64,000 nucleotides of DNA. Origin: Hermatobates lingyangjiaoensis (lineage: Eukaryota; Arthropoda; Insecta; Hemiptera; Hermatobatidae). Below the pieces are notes generated by a model. That model worked only from the letters and a program-made list of their open reading frames with translations. It was not told the origin of the DNA and did no database searches. Below are positions 44,560-56,520 of this stretch, piece after piece. A program made the translations under genes and the position numbers. Each line of letters starts with the position of its first letter. Positions within the stretch are counted from its first letter, which is position 1. Location of the stretch: the NCBI GenBank assembly GCA_026182355.1, contig JAPFBL010000036.1, positions 186,001 to 250,000 on the forward strand, read 5' to 3'.

Positions 44560-46440
44560 CTTATTATTTTAGAGTCAAATCTTTCTCATAAGCTGCAACA
44601 AATTATAGCTATTGAAAACAAACGTGTTCTCTCACAATTAAAGTGTTTTATACGTTCATGCTATGAACGACAATTTGAATTTAGATTTAAAATTATGCTT
44701 TCTAAGCATTAACTATTCATAAAAACTCACTGCTAAATTTTAACTGCATGTTCAGCAGATAGAAATGTGTGAGTCACTCCGAAGACAAGCGAGGACTGAC
44801 GTCCGTCTACTGACTTAAAATGCAGCAGAAATTTAAGTCAACACCTTTTTGTTCGTCAAAATTCTTTAATGACCACCTCTGCCAGACATTTGCAAAACTC
44901 ATTAGCATATTTAGATTTGTTTGTAAAACTAAAAAGACCGAATTGAGGTGTTACTTTAATTTACTATTAAAATGTATTTTAATAGAAAAATACAGGTTTG
45001 TAGCACTGTGAACCGTATTGCATTGCGACAAAAATGGTACCATGTTCTTTGATTCGTTATTGAATTCATTAAGTTATACACCTTACAAATCGTCCCTTAG
45101 CCCTTAGAACTTAGTCCCTTATCCACCAGTTCATACAAAAAAAATTGAATTATTTTATTACTTCACTTAAATAAACCGTAGTAATCATAAAAACTTCAAA
45201 TATATTGACTTTTTTACGCAATTTGAGGTCAATAAAGTCCTGTTTTGATTTTTTGATAATAATATCTGTGTTTATGACCGCGCCTGGGTGGGTGGTTCCA
45301 TCTAGAAGTGAGTGGGCACGCTAAAGGCCACACCATTTGATGGATGAAATTCATAGATAAATGAATTTCATTAAGGCTAGGTAATACAGATGTGCCTTCA
45401 GTTCCTGGACTATATTTAATGATGATAAAATCACCTTTTTTCCTCAGTATGTAATATTAGAGATTTTTTCTCTAAACCTTCTGACTTTAAAGTCTTAAAA
45501 AAATATTTCACCTCGTATTTTCAATAGAGCATTATTAAAAAACTTAAAAAATATTTTAACCTGACAAATTAGCAAAGTGCTATGATATTATTTTAGCATA
45601 ATTATTACATTCTAATAAATAAAGTATACTTTCATTTTCAGGCTCCCAAAGTCGTTTTATGACTTTTTTTGGTGATGTGAGTAGTGTATCTGTGGTTGTC
45701 TGTCGATGCATGGGTGTTTGTCAAAAAAGTGTGTACACGCTATTGCTCACAACATTTAATGGTTCAAATTCATATTTCACACAAAAAATGGGTCTCATGG
45801 TTTAGATAAACCTATTGTTTGGGAGCAATAATGTATAATGGGAAAGTCACTTTTTTTTTTCCAAAATGTGTTATTAGACATTTTTTTTCTCCCATAATAC
45901 AATTCTATAGTCTTCAAATGTTGGTATAATCATGAAAGTGACAAATGCAATAACAAAAAAAATCTTCAGATTTCTAAAAGAACTAGAATTTTTTTTTTCA
46001 ATGACATGTACAATTTTTAGCTGATCATTCAATCTGAAAGCTTGTGAAGAGAATACACTCCATACCATCTGAAGGATCAAAATGAAACTGTACCTAAAAG
46101 CAGAGTATTATATGGAGTATAGCATGAGGTAGTTTACCTTATCAAAATTACCTTAACAAAAGGGATGTTATAGTACATATTCTGTTTTCAGAAAATGTTT
46201 TTTTGACACTAAAACGCCCATTAAGAAAAAATGAAATATTGCCAACAAATTTAGCAAATTTATAAAAAAATCTTCAAAATTTGATATATTTTTCAATTTA
46301 GTAAAAAAGAGAATACTGAATTCTTGTTATAAAATTATGTTTCAAATTTTTATCTAAGAACTTATATATCAATGAATGTGCTCCTCCTTAGTTTAGTATA
46401 AGTAAAGTAAACTGATCGTGAAAAAATCACAATTTCTGAT
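44560..46440. other. AT-rich stretch, nothing recognised
   Basis: Short homopolymer tracts only. Confidence 0.45.
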
Positions 46441-46459
46441 TTTTGCAGTCCGCAAAAAT

Positions 46460-47281
46460 TTTGCAGTTCACATACTGCTTGAGTTTGCAAAACTGGCTAA
46501 TTACTAATATATTTTTTCTGAATATACATTTTACAGGAACCTTATATCAGGGTAAAGCACGCAGGAAAAAGATAACTCTCGCTCAGAATTCCGTTTTTAT
46601 GATTTTTGACAAAGGGGAAATAAAATTAATTTTTTTAAAAAACACTAGCATGACATACAATTCCCAGTATAATACTCGTAAATGTATAAAAGACCAAAAA
46701 TGTAAAACATAATTCAAAATTGAAAACATTCTTTGAAATATAATAAATGGAATTATCCTACATCTTAAATTAATTATTATCTTTAAACGACATTTTTTCT
46801 CACATTGTTTCTAAAATTTTTCTGACCAAATAGGAAAATTTTCATGTTTTAAATGAAAAAAATTGGTCTTAAAATGTCAATATAGAAGGAGGGCTATTAA
46901 ATGTCAATTGAGATCCATTGGCTATTGGAACAAAACTCATGTTCTCTTGTTTGAGATTATTCCGAAACATGAAATCTTCAGTCCGGCCATTCAATGAGAT
47001 TATTACTGCTGCAGTTATACTAATGATATTATATTCATCAGTGGTTTGATATACAAAAATACGCGTATTTTTATATATCAAAAATACGAGTAATTAAGTG
47101 GCACCATCCGTCCTGCCTTTAAGAATGAAAGACTAATAATAAACTTATGAATAAGACTAATAAACATCTCCCCTTTAGACATTGATATTACGCAAATGGG
47201 ACATAATATGTTTTATATACCCAAGCAATTTGATATTATGTTTGTTTAATATAAATTTGAGTGTAGACCAATCCAGATTTT
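46460..47281 (-). repeat. Dispersed repeat X, full copy
   Basis: Minus strand from AAAATCTGGATTGGTCTACA to TTAGTAATTAGCCAGTTTT. It aligns along its whole length with 63131-63890 on the plus strand: shared blocks GAATATAATATCATTA/TATATAATATCATCA, TTTAAGATGTAGGATAATT, AAGAATGTTTTCAATTTTGA, TATTATACTGGGAATT, TTTGTCAAAAATCATA and AGTAATTAGCCAGTTTT. The minus strand has an open segment 47081-46869 (NNLKQENMSFVPIANGSQLT) of unknown meaning. Confidence 0.75.
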
Positions 47282-47329
47282 GTTTACATGTTTCTGATAT
47301 TTTTTAGACAATATAAGAATATTTCGAAG

Positions 47330-47765
47330 TCAAAAAGGGAAAACATTGGATTAAGTAACCAATGTAGAAGATCATATAAATTACATCTAATATAGTGGAT
47401 GATAATGATCACGTAATGTTTCAGATGGTCAAGTAAGAGATCCACTGGTTATAGAAACAAAAGTTGTTTCTTCCTGTAGAGATTATTTCTTAACACTATA
47501 TCTTCACTTTAGCATTATGAAAATCTTATTATCACTTTGGCTGTGGGAAATCGATCAATATTATATGCATCAATTTTATGGTATAAGCATGTATATTTAT
47601 AAGTGGATCAATCGCTGTCTGTAATATCTCCAGAAATGAAATGCTAACGGACAAACATCTCTCATTTAGATATTTGGCCTTTGCAACATCTATATGTAAT
47701 ACTGATGATCCGAATGAACCGGCATATGACATATCATTAACAAGGAATCATGCAGCAAAAATATT
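47330..47765 (-). repeat. Dispersed repeat X, partial copy in tandem
   Basis: About 490 bp upstream (minus-strand sense) of the full copy. Contains GAGAGATGTTTGTCCGTTAG, CAGCGATTGATCCACTTATA and ATGCATATAATATTGATCG, matching the 63.2-kb copy (CAGATAGTGATTGATTCACT). It keeps a 66-codon frame with SVSISFLEILQTAIDPLIN. Confidence 0.6.
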
Positions 47766-47960
47766 TATATCCAAGAATTTGTTACCTTTCCTTTGAAGCG
47801 TATCTATTTATTTTAAATAAGCTTACATGAGGAGAACACGCTATCTCCTATATTCTATAAATAAATATTTCATATCTCTTATCAGAAATATTTATATACA
47901 TATATTTATAATTATTTAACTATATATTGTAGAAATCTATTATATTTATTATGAAATATC

Positions 47961-48224
47961 TCAAGTCAATAATATTATAATCGATATTTTTTTCCTAATT
48001 ACTGAATATTTTGTGTTGCTGTAGGTTGGAGTGAAATCGTGCGATTGGCAGGGATAAATGTGAGGAATGAGCCAAGATTCTTGATTTTTTTTCTTTGGAA
48101 GTAAGATACTTGGTTTTATGAGTATAAAAACTAATAGAGCTATTACATTCACTAGTAAATAAATGACGTTGGCGTCATGTAGGTTTATTATGAGTTTACA
48201 AAAGTGAAAAAAATGTTTAAACAT
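47961..48224 (-). other. Open frame with membrane-like segment, unrecognised
   Basis: 87 codons with a hydrophobic run (VIYLLVNVIALLVFILI) then a polar tail. Sits between copies of repeat X. Probably chance or part of that repeat. Confidence 0.15.
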
Positions 48225-48559
48225 TTATAACATTTAAACTTTACTATTTATTTTACGTTCATAAGTAACTGTAACTACAATATAAAAAAAAACAGTTTTT
48301 TTTTGTAAGTCAGTATAAGTTATATTCATTATTAGGGCAAAAATAAGTAACAACTAGATGTCACTTTTATAGACATATAAAAATATCTATGAAACCCATG
48401 TCGGGTTTATGAAACTGACTTATCCGACTCCAAACATTACTTTGAATTAGGTCGACTTTAACACAAACTAACATAAGTGATATTGGACCGATTGGAACAG
48501 AAATATTAATGTTAAACCATTTCCATAGAAATAAATGGAGCAAATGAATGTATTTTATT

Positions 48560-48657
48560 CATAACGATAGTAAAAATAAAACAAGAATCAATTGTTTATC
48601 AAAAGAAATATTATGTTCACTTATATAATTGATGAGTGCAGGCCACTCCATTTTTTT
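48560..48657 (-). repeat. Dispersed repeat X, head fragment
   Basis: Minus strand AAAATGGAGTGGCCTGCACTC, then AACATAATATTTC. Same head as the other copies; homology fades after about 60 bp. Confidence 0.45.
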
Positions 48658-48777
48658 TCGCTGTTTTTTATCTAGTTGAGTTTCTTTCATCCTTCCGATA
48701 CTGGATGGGATAAATAAATTTATGGCAATCATTCATTAACTGTGCAATCTGTTATAGTGTGGTATTTTCCTCAGGTT

Positions 48778-48974
48778 AGGAAAAGTATTAAGTCTCCACA
48801 CACAAAAATTGATTATAAGAAACTAAACATCGCGTTTCGAACACTTGTTCAACCTGAACAACTTGTTCAACCTAAAGAAGAACATCAAGTGTTCTTGTTT
48901 AGTTTTGTTCTTGTTTAGGCATTCTTTAGTTTCTTGTAATAATCTTTTTTTTGTGGAGACTTAATACTTTTCCT
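48778..48974. repeat. PLE-like snap-back with degraded hammerhead core
   Basis: Arms 48778-48827 and 48926-48974 are reverse complements (AGGAAAAGTATTAAGTCTCC, AGAAACTAAA). The minus strand at 48857-48834 reads CAGGTTGAACAAGTGTTCGAAAC, a damaged version of the core at 54311-54338. On that strand it is followed by TGTGTGGAGACTT and ATACCACAC, as at 54360-54405. Confidence 0.6.
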
Positions 48975-48979
48975 ACCAT

Positions 48980-51230
48980 TATGGCAATATTACCATTCTA
49001 ATATATTACGCTGGTACAGTATAATATACTCGTACATGGCATATAGTATAATCTATAGTCCTGCATAATAATGTAGAACATTCTGCTAATGTTTTCTTGT
49101 TTTAAATTATGGAATATTTTATTTTGTACCAACTTCAATAGATTCCCAAATAAATGGTTCATGATAAAAACATCTACGTAAAAGAGGTTTATTACATTTT
49201 TAGCCAGGAAGTAGAGTCACTGCCCTAGTTATCCCCAAATAGGTTCATTGTGTATCGCACACAACCAATGTGTGGCTATCAAGATTTGGTGTTAAGACTT
49301 AATGTTCTATTAAAGAATCTATTAAATTTCTATTAAAAGTTACATGGCTTTTCCAGTATTATTTTTTATCTAAACATATTTCAACAGTATTTCCATCTCA
49401 TTGATAGTTATAAATTATTATTTTTACTAAGTGTTCTCTACATCCACTTTTTTGTCATTGAGGACACTGTAAGGACGGTTTCAGGTAGATAGGAATTAAG
49501 GCGTTTCTCTTTTAGCATCTAATATTTAGAGTGCTCCAAATTTCAAATTAGCATCGTCAATTACTCTATGACGTTTGACACTTGTATCATACCTATAAGT
49601 ACACAACTTGATTCAACAATAGAGTGATACGATACACATTAATAAGATAGTCTTCAGTGTTATGATTCAGTTGTTAGTGCAATACTTATCATAATTTGTA
49701 ATAGTCTTAATTATTTGTAATATGAAACTTCTACTTTATGTATATTACGTTGTCAATGTTTCAGGGTACATGATTTAATACTATACATACAAAATATGTT
49801 CATTTTTAATTCACAACTCCTTTTTTAATGTTTATATATTATATAGTTAATAAGTTTTATATTATATATAATGTTTTTAATATTATATAGAACTGTTTCA
49901 AAATATTCTAATAATTATATGGTACCAAATTCAAGCGTTTATAGTTCTCAATATAATAAGTTTACACACTTCAAAATAAAATTATTTATTAAAATATAAA
50001 ATATTAAAATTCTTTTAATTCTTATAATTTATTTATAGCAAAGTGAAGTTAACTCCATTTATTTTTATATTGTTCAAATAAAGAGTTAACAATGAATGGA
50101 CACCTTGAAGATTGCACTAGTCTTGTGTTAAAGACTGGAATGTTAATATTTTCTTTAAATACATTAACAGAAGAAAACGCCTGCCACATATTTATGGCAA
50201 TGAGCAGCGTTTACCACAGTAACGATACACTGTCCTGTTACAGTTATAATTCGTTTCATCTTTCTTTTCGGGGGAAGGTTCATTATCATGTCGATTAGTC
50301 CAGATATAATGTGACCCCAATCCTGTTGAAGTGAGTGGTTGGACAGTAATGTCAAGTTTGTCTCTTGAATAGAACAAAGTTTTTGTTTTAGCATTTGTAA
50401 CTCCTACTGCTCTTCATTGCTTACATTAGATAAACTCTGGACTGCTCATTACAACTCTGTTTGAGTTAGCTGGTGATCAAGTTGTACCGGCTAACTCATT
50501 AACTTGTATCCTGCCACTGTGATTGTTCGGTTCTGGTTGTATGGTCTACTGCTTCTATTGCAGTCTGCTTATTTTTCCCCACTCTAGTATGACTACAAAA
50601 AATATATACTACTATTAATTATTCATAAGAATCGAGATATATTAATCTGAAAAAAAGTTTGAAGTAGATTTCTATTAAAAATAGTAGTTTTATATACTTG
50701 TGATTCAATAAATGTTACCTTAAAACAAAAGTATTTATGACAATTAAGTGCAAAAATATTGCCTGTCCTATACCTCCATATGCCTATGCATGGAAGGTAT
50801 TTTTACATCTAACAAAACGATAGATTTTCTTAATGGTAGAAATAGTTAAATTCTATCCTTAAACAGAAAAGTTTCTCGAACAATGTAACGTTTAACTATA
50901 AGTTAGATTTGTTTTAATGCTAGTAGTAGTTATATTTGAGGAAGTACATTTCGACTGAAGAAAGTAGTAGATGAGTGTGTTTGAAATGAGGTAGTACTTT
51001 GGAGGGGAGGGGGAGGGCTAACTCTCAGAGGGCACGCGATGAGAAGAGTCAGTGCCACTTTAACGACCCCAATATTATTATTATCCATGTTTTCAGGGCA
51101 TGCTTGACTCACAGAGTGCCTACTTTCACCAATGGGATTCACAAGAATTCTTTATTTGATATATGCGGAACTGTCACAACACATCTCTTTGTTTTCCACT
51201 TATGGTGGTGATTTCTTTCGGATAATTAAA
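48980..51230. other. AT-rich stretch, no recognised gene
   Basis: A 68-codon frame at 50092-50298 and GC-richer DNA at 50400-50570 and 51000-51060 carry no motif I recognise. Confidence 0.4.
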
Positions 51231-51239
51231 TGTGGAATG

Positions 51240-51553
51240 TGTTGCTGGGGTTGGAAGGATTAAAATTATTTTCTAATTAGTGAGGGTTGAGTGGCCTAGG
51301 GCGTCGTTGCAGCTACTTGGGAGAGGCCCTCATTGGGTTGAAGATTATTTTAACAATTCCAGAACTTTTGAACTAGTTTCTAATTGTTTATTAATATATG
51401 GCTTCTTTTTAATAATAAGTATGGCTTCTGTTATTCAAAGTCTATGCTGATCTCTTTCTTTTTTTATGATTTTTGTTCCTTCAACAAGAGCTTTCATAGT
51501 TAACTTAGAATGATGGACTAGCTGTGTGTACTTTCTAGGGACTCCAGATATCA
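51240..51553 (-). pseudogene. PLE GIY-YIG C-terminal fragment and 3' region
   Basis: Minus strand: HLISGVPRKYTQLVHHSKLT, then EGTKIIKKERDQHRL, stop, and in another frame EAILIIKKKPYINKQLE. This is the C-terminal half of the GIY-YIG domain, closely parallel to the copy at 57345-57640 (MSGAPKKH, GTKIIKRERDQQR). The YIG half is missing: at 51553 the sequence switches to a hammerhead-bearing fragment in the opposite orientation. Downstream (to about 51240) GC-richer sequence resembles the 3' region at 57210-57320. Confidence 0.65.
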
Positions 51554-51563
51554 GGTGCCCAAC

Positions 51564-51700
51564 CTCAGATTGGGTTTTTGACTCTGACGAAGACCACTTG
51601 TTACGGTTGAAGATCTTAGTCTTGTTTTCCCATTTCATATTGTGGTTTGATCATTGATTGTTATTTCACGTGTTTATGTGAAATCTTTATATTTACAAAA
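51564..51700 (+). mobile_element. PLE terminal fragment
   Basis: Plus-strand copy of the family at 22362-22491: TTGGGTTTTTGACTCTGACG, hammerhead-like core, CTTAGTCTTG, TTATTTCACGTGTTTATGTG. Confidence 0.7.
51584..51612 (+). ncRNA. Hammerhead-like core with a base lost from GAAA
   Basis: CTGACGA, one A, GACCA-CTTGTTA-CGGTT, then GAAG instead of GAAAG. The loss in the essential GAAA box should inactivate it. Confidence 0.5.
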
Positions 51701-53085
51701 TAAATTAAGCAAGAATTGGTCGGTTATTAAGGGTTCAAATTAAACCCTCAATTTCGACGTTTAAGTTTTTATTTAAAGTTTTGTTCATATGCCAATATAA
51801 CAGCCATATGTTCTTCTTATATTAGGGAAATTGAGGAAGTATATTTTCTTCCTAAATATTAATATAAGAACTTATGGATATGATATGAAGCTATGAAGAA
51901 TAACTGTACATCAGCATTGAGAATTTAATCTGAACCTGAAAAACTGAGACTGTCCTGATAAATTTTATTTTGTTTTTACTCCACTCCTTCAGAGCAATAA
52001 CTCAACCTTACCATTAGTGAATATAATATCAAACAAATTCAGAACCAATTTAGGTTTGGTTTTAATTTAGTATGGGAATCATGTCTATATAATGAGAAAT
52101 ATTACTCATATATATTGCATTTTGTTATTACTTGCCAGGATCCTTAACATCTTAAAAACTCAGGTCACTTATTCATGTAAAATATGTTGAATGGTATCTG
52201 CGTCTTCCATGCAGAGCCTGCATTCTTCGTATCATTTTAATTTTATTCGCATAGTGACAGTTAAGGGATGATTTACGGATCTCCATTTAGATTTAGATTA
52301 TTTATCTATGCATTACATTCATCCATCGGGGAACTAGTGAATGTTTTGCGTAATACACTTTGCAGGAGGCGGTTTTTTTGGTCAAACATTTTCTAAATAT
52401 CCACCACCTCATTTCCTTGAAGTCGTATGTATCTAGGTACCTAGAGTAGAGGGAAACGTTTTAACTGGCTAGGTTCTGATGAGATAGGAGACACTGCAAA
52501 ACTAAATTTGGATTAAAAATCTTATTTTTCAAAGTTATTAGAAAAATACTTACTGAAAAAATCTTACTTACTGAAAAAATGTATGTCCACAATTGATATG
52601 GCATTCCACACTATACTAGAGTACACCTGCTTTAGTAGGGAAAGGAGAAGAAAGAGAAGAATGTTTGCCGGCTTTGTGAAAGTGTTGGCTGATATAGGAC
52701 TGCATGATAAGACATTATGAATGTGGAAAGATTCTCTTGAGCTTCCAGAGCATCCCAGCGTATCATATTATGTCAAAGGCTTCTGCCTCGTTCAGAAAAG
52801 CAACAGATCAATACTTTATCTGTACAAACTCCGAGAAAATGATAAAAATTTGATAGAATTTTCTAATGTTAGAATTTTGACATCTACAGCAGAACTGACA
52901 AGTTTATGTTTTTAGATTGATCTCTAGAAATTGACCTACAAATTAGATGATCTCTACGTAGAACTACATATTCACATTGTAGTTATAATTGACCTAATTA
53001 AATAATATGGCTTATGAATCTTATATACATGAATTGTATCATACGGAAATTTAAAAGGTCCACAGAATACAGGTCAATCATAATA
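51701..53085. other. AT-rich stretch, no recognised gene
   Basis: A 64-codon frame at 52721-52915 has mixed composition but no motif. Confidence 0.4.
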
Positions 53086-53090
53086 TATAA

Positions 53091-53182
53091 TTGTATGATC
53101 AAACCACTATAAGGAAATGGGAAAACAAGACTAAGATCTTTCAACGTAACAAGCGGTCTTCGTCAGAGTCAAAAACCAACTG
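53091..53182 (-). mobile_element. PLE terminal fragment
   Basis: Minus-strand fragment of the same family: TTGGTTTTTGACTCTGACGA to ATAGTGGTTTGATCATACAA. Confidence 0.65.
53138..53166 (-). ncRNA. Hammerhead-like core, one base short in stem II
   Basis: CTGACGA, one A, GACCG-CTTGTTA-CGTT, GAAAG. It lacks one G relative to the copy at 22439-22468. Confidence 0.5.
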
Positions 53183-53621
53183 ATAATTGTATAAGTGTAA
53201 AAAACCATAATTGTATAAGTATGTCTAGTCACCCTATTATTTAAGAGGAAGTACTTTCATGATTTTGTTTGTAACAAGACCACAGCGAAAAGAATTCCTA
53301 CATGATATACATGTGAATATGAACTAGTCTGGTTTGAGAAAAAGATGAAGTGAGCGCAATTAAAGCACACAAATATTCATTGTTTGAGATTACTTACTTA
53401 AAAAAAATCCATCTCCATTTTGGTCAAAATTTATTATGCCAGAAAATATTTTATATCTGGTTTATCAACTACATCAAAACTGCATCAACACCTATTGTGG
53501 TTAAACTGCATTATAAAAAAATGAAGCTATTTTGCATTTATGGAAATAAAGTATTTTTTCTGCTAAAATGATGTATAGAGGAAATGAAAGAAATCCCCTA
53601 ATTTCTATATATATATATTTG

Positions 53622-53806
53622 TAAAAGTTGGAAGCAGTCCTTCATTTAAACATATATTGTTAAATAACGCCCCATATTTGGCTTGTATCTGTTTCTTACA
53701 CAATTTCTCCAGTTTTCAGTGGAAAGTGGAAATTGGAAAAATTGTGTAAGAAACAGATACAAGCCAAATATGGGGCGTTATTTAACAATATATATATACA
53801 TATATA
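53622..53806. repeat. Inverted pair of PLE ORF-start fragments
   Basis: Arms 53652-53705 and 53740-53792 are near-perfect reverse complements (AACGCCCCATATTTGGCTTG). The left arm on the minus strand encodes KKQIQAKYGALFNNI then NEGLLPTFTN, the PLE N-terminal signature. Short (TA)n tracts flank both sides (53605-53619, 53788-53806). No hammerhead core is kept. Confidence 0.75.
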
Positions 53807-54130
53807 ATCGTATAAGTGGTTCAGTCACTTTATCTGCATGTTTGCAACATTATCACTACAATGATTATGTCTCTAAAAAAAAATTATATGACAGCCTTTC
53901 TTTGGCAATTATACTTATATTATACTTATTTTTGGCAATTATACTTACTAGACTTATCTCAACTTCTGGTTCAAATTTCCTGCAAATGAAATTACTGGAA
54001 TTCACAAGTTTGACAAATTATCAATTTATATGTAAAAGTAATATATGTTTATTAAAACTCAGTGTGTTTTGTATCTCCACGTTGATAACACTCTGTTCCA
54101 GCGATAAGGTTTCATTTTTAGTTTGAACAC

Positions 54131-54158
54131 GTTTCGAACACTTTGTGTTCATCATCAG
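54131..54158 (-). ncRNA. Hammerhead-like core, left arm
   Basis: CTGATGA, one T, GAACAC-AAA-GTGTTC, GAAAC. Both boxes are exact and stem II has six base pairs. After GAAAC the sequence is GTGTTC. Confidence 0.75.
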
Positions 54159-54310
54159 GAAGACACTATAATACAAATTATATCTAATCAGTTACAAAAT
54201 AAGAGTGTAACAATACAAATCAATTAAGTTATATATTATTCTTAATTGAATTTTATTATTTCACTCTTATTTTGTAACTGATTAGATATAATTTGTATTA
54301 TAGTGTCTTC

Positions 54311-54338
54311 CTGATGATGAACACAAAGTGTTCGAAAC
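54311..54338 (+). ncRNA. Hammerhead-like core, right arm
   Basis: Identical core on the plus strand, followed by GCGTTGTTG. This and its mirror are the best-preserved cores in the window. Confidence 0.75.
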
Positions 54339-54339
54339 G

Positions 54340-54440
54340 CGTTGTTGTTGTTGAATAAAACTTCATTTGTGTGGAGACTTTTGTTTGGAATAAATACCAC
54401 ACAATTACGGATTGCACAACTAATGATTTAATAGATACTA
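54340..54440 (+). repeat. PLE-associated module after the core
   Basis: (GTT)n, then TGTGTGGAGACTTTTGT, ATAAATACCACACAATTACG and GATTGCACAACTAATGATTT. Related pieces occur at 34655-34693, 48733-48800 and about 60030-60080. Confidence 0.55.
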
Positions 54441-54715
54441 AATTTAAGCCATTCCCAATGTGATTAAATAAACATAATATTTCCATTAAGTATTGTATTT
54501 TTAAGAATATTTCAGTAGGATTCAATTCCAGAAGAATATTATTACACTAAAAATTATGCTTATTTAATTTTTAAATAAGTTCTTATTAATACTTATTAAG
54601 AATGAAATGTTGTTTGTTAAAGCTAACTCTCTTCTTGATATAGACAGAACACTCCGACAAATCAATTAAATCAACACTAATAAATAGGTGTTCTTATTTT
54701 ACTATTACAGAACGC

Positions 54716-55090
54716 GTTATAACGAGCTATGCTAGAATCATTAGTCCAAATTTATGATCTACCACAAGTGAAATTGAAACAACTAATGGCTGTACTCAGG
54801 GAGGCATGCTACCGCTATTACTGTGGTGATTAGTTGTGCATGATCTCTAGATATTTTATCAATGAATGTAACAATAAGCAAAGATATATAGACGACTAGG
54901 TAACTGTAACAAGCGAAATATGTCATGGTACTGCCTTTGAGACAATTTTGCAGGTTGCCTAAACTGTTGAAGCAGGTGAAAATGAGAAAGATCTGGATAT
55001 AAGTTCAGCTAAAAATGTTGTTACAATTTTCTCAAGAAGAAACAGGGTCGGGTCAACTCCCATTATTATTGAAGTCATCTGAGGCAGTTA
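54716..55090 (+). pseudogene. LINE reverse-transcriptase fossil
   Basis: Reading across frames: ITSYARIISPN, then EIETTNGCTQGGMLPLLLW and LVVHDL (family G-C/V-PQGGVLSPLLWNLVVDDLL), TAFETILQVA, and finally AKNVVTIFSRRNRVGS (family K-T-x-x-V-x-FTRR). This is the RT palm and the following segment of an R1/LOA/Jockey-type LINE. The catalytic Y/FADD is no longer readable; the equivalent region contains ...ATATATAGACGACTAGG, where GACGAC may be the DD remnant at about 54890. Many stops. It could be the same family as the 8.8-kb fragment, but they do not overlap. Confidence 0.55.
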
Positions 55091-56450
55091 CTACTTTCTT
55101 ACTAATTTAAAAGAGAATTTCAATTAATTTCAATTTGAATCACTATAAATGAAAACTAAACTGAAAACACCATGTAACTAATATGTTAGAAAATACCACA
55201 AAAAGAATGTATTGCAATCAGAACATGTGGTTTTAACGCCAAATATCACTTGGCTCTACAATAATTACTAACACTCTAACAAATCCCTTGATATTAACCA
55301 TGGGATTTGTAACACATGGATAATATATATTCTATACATAAATCTATATATAACAAATTTAATCACATATTGGCCGTTTGATAGAATAGGTGTGGTGTTG
55401 TCCAATCGGGATTCGGTCAATTTTTTAGGTTCACAAATGAAACTCTATAAATATATATCTATTCAAAACATTTTCTGAGGGTTAGGTCTTTTTAATGAAC
55501 TTCTCCTGATTCTACCAATGTTTCCATGTATTCATACATCTTACTACATGCATATTATATGAAAAATGCAATATTTTTCTTTAGAACATAAACAAAAATA
55601 CTTCTTAAATAATAAAATATTACTGGCACAGCTACCCCAGATTTTTCTTATTACTATCTTGACAGTCTAAAGTATTAGTTTTAGGGGTTTTTGATTAGTG
55701 ATGATTCTTAATGATTTAGGAATATGCTAGTGATATTTTATTATTTTAGAAGTATTTTTATGTAGGTTTTGGAGAGAAATTTTGCATTTTTCATATAATT
55801 TAATGATTATTGTGAAAAGTTTTATTATGTAAATATTAGCAATAATATGATGTGGGTGTTTGAATTGCTGCATTGCGAAAAAAATTATATTTTGTCTAGA
55901 TTCACAAAAAAAATTAGTGAATTATGAGATTGATTGGAATATGAAAAATAAAATTATATAGGTAGTTGATTCGGTTCACTTTTTTTTCGTTTGTTGATAA
56001 CATTGTATATCGTGAGGTATAGCTATAACCATATTTTCACAATTATTAATACGAGAATATAGTTAAGTGATAAATTTGAAGATGTATATCTGTTGTTCTT
56101 GATGCATCATTACATCCCTTTATTGTAAGACCCTAATTAGTTTAAAGTTTTCTTTTATTCCCAAAATATCATTAATTTTCTCTATCTAGATTAGTGATGA
56201 TGTAGTCCTGCGTTGGTAACCATGGTATGGTAAAAAAAAATTAGGTGCTAGTAAAATCAGATAATATTTTAATAAGTTAATAAAATTAATGGATTATAAT
56301 GTCCACAGGAACGTAAACAAATATACAGATATTGAAATTATTTATAATTTTCAAATTTTGTTGTTATCAGAAGACCAAGAGAATTGATCAGTAAGAATAA
56401 GCGTTAATTATTGGATAATTGGCAGAAATTAAATTATTGTTAATAATTTG
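55091..56450. other. AT-rich stretch, nothing recognised
   Basis: Only short frames and AT tracts. Confidence 0.45.
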
Positions 56451-56451
56451 A

Positions 56452-56520
56452 CAAGGCAGACAGGTCGATTCAACAAACATTGAGAGATATTCAATTTTAA
56501 ACCAAGTAAATAAAATTTAT
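56452..56520 (+). repeat. 69-bp dispersed repeat, copy 1
   Basis: CAAGGCAGACAGGTCGATTC to AAGTAAATAAAATTTAT. Matches 59277-59345 with a few substitutions, same orientation, 2.8 kb apart. Confidence 0.85.

Larger units (their letters stand above)
54130..54339. repeat. Perfect 78-bp palindrome with opposed hammerhead-like cores
   Basis: Arms 54130-54207 and 54262-54339 are exact reverse complements, and the 54-base loop itself contains TCAATTAAG/CTTAATTGA. Each arm ends in a hammerhead-like core. Exact identity implies a recent duplication, gene conversion between the arms, or an assembly fold-back. Confidence 0.95.

Noticed and set aside
44380..44560. GC-rich segment with CCGGTTCGGCTGC resembling a tRNA B box
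   Set aside because: No matching A box at the right spacing and no tRNA fold; a SINE cannot be supported by eye.
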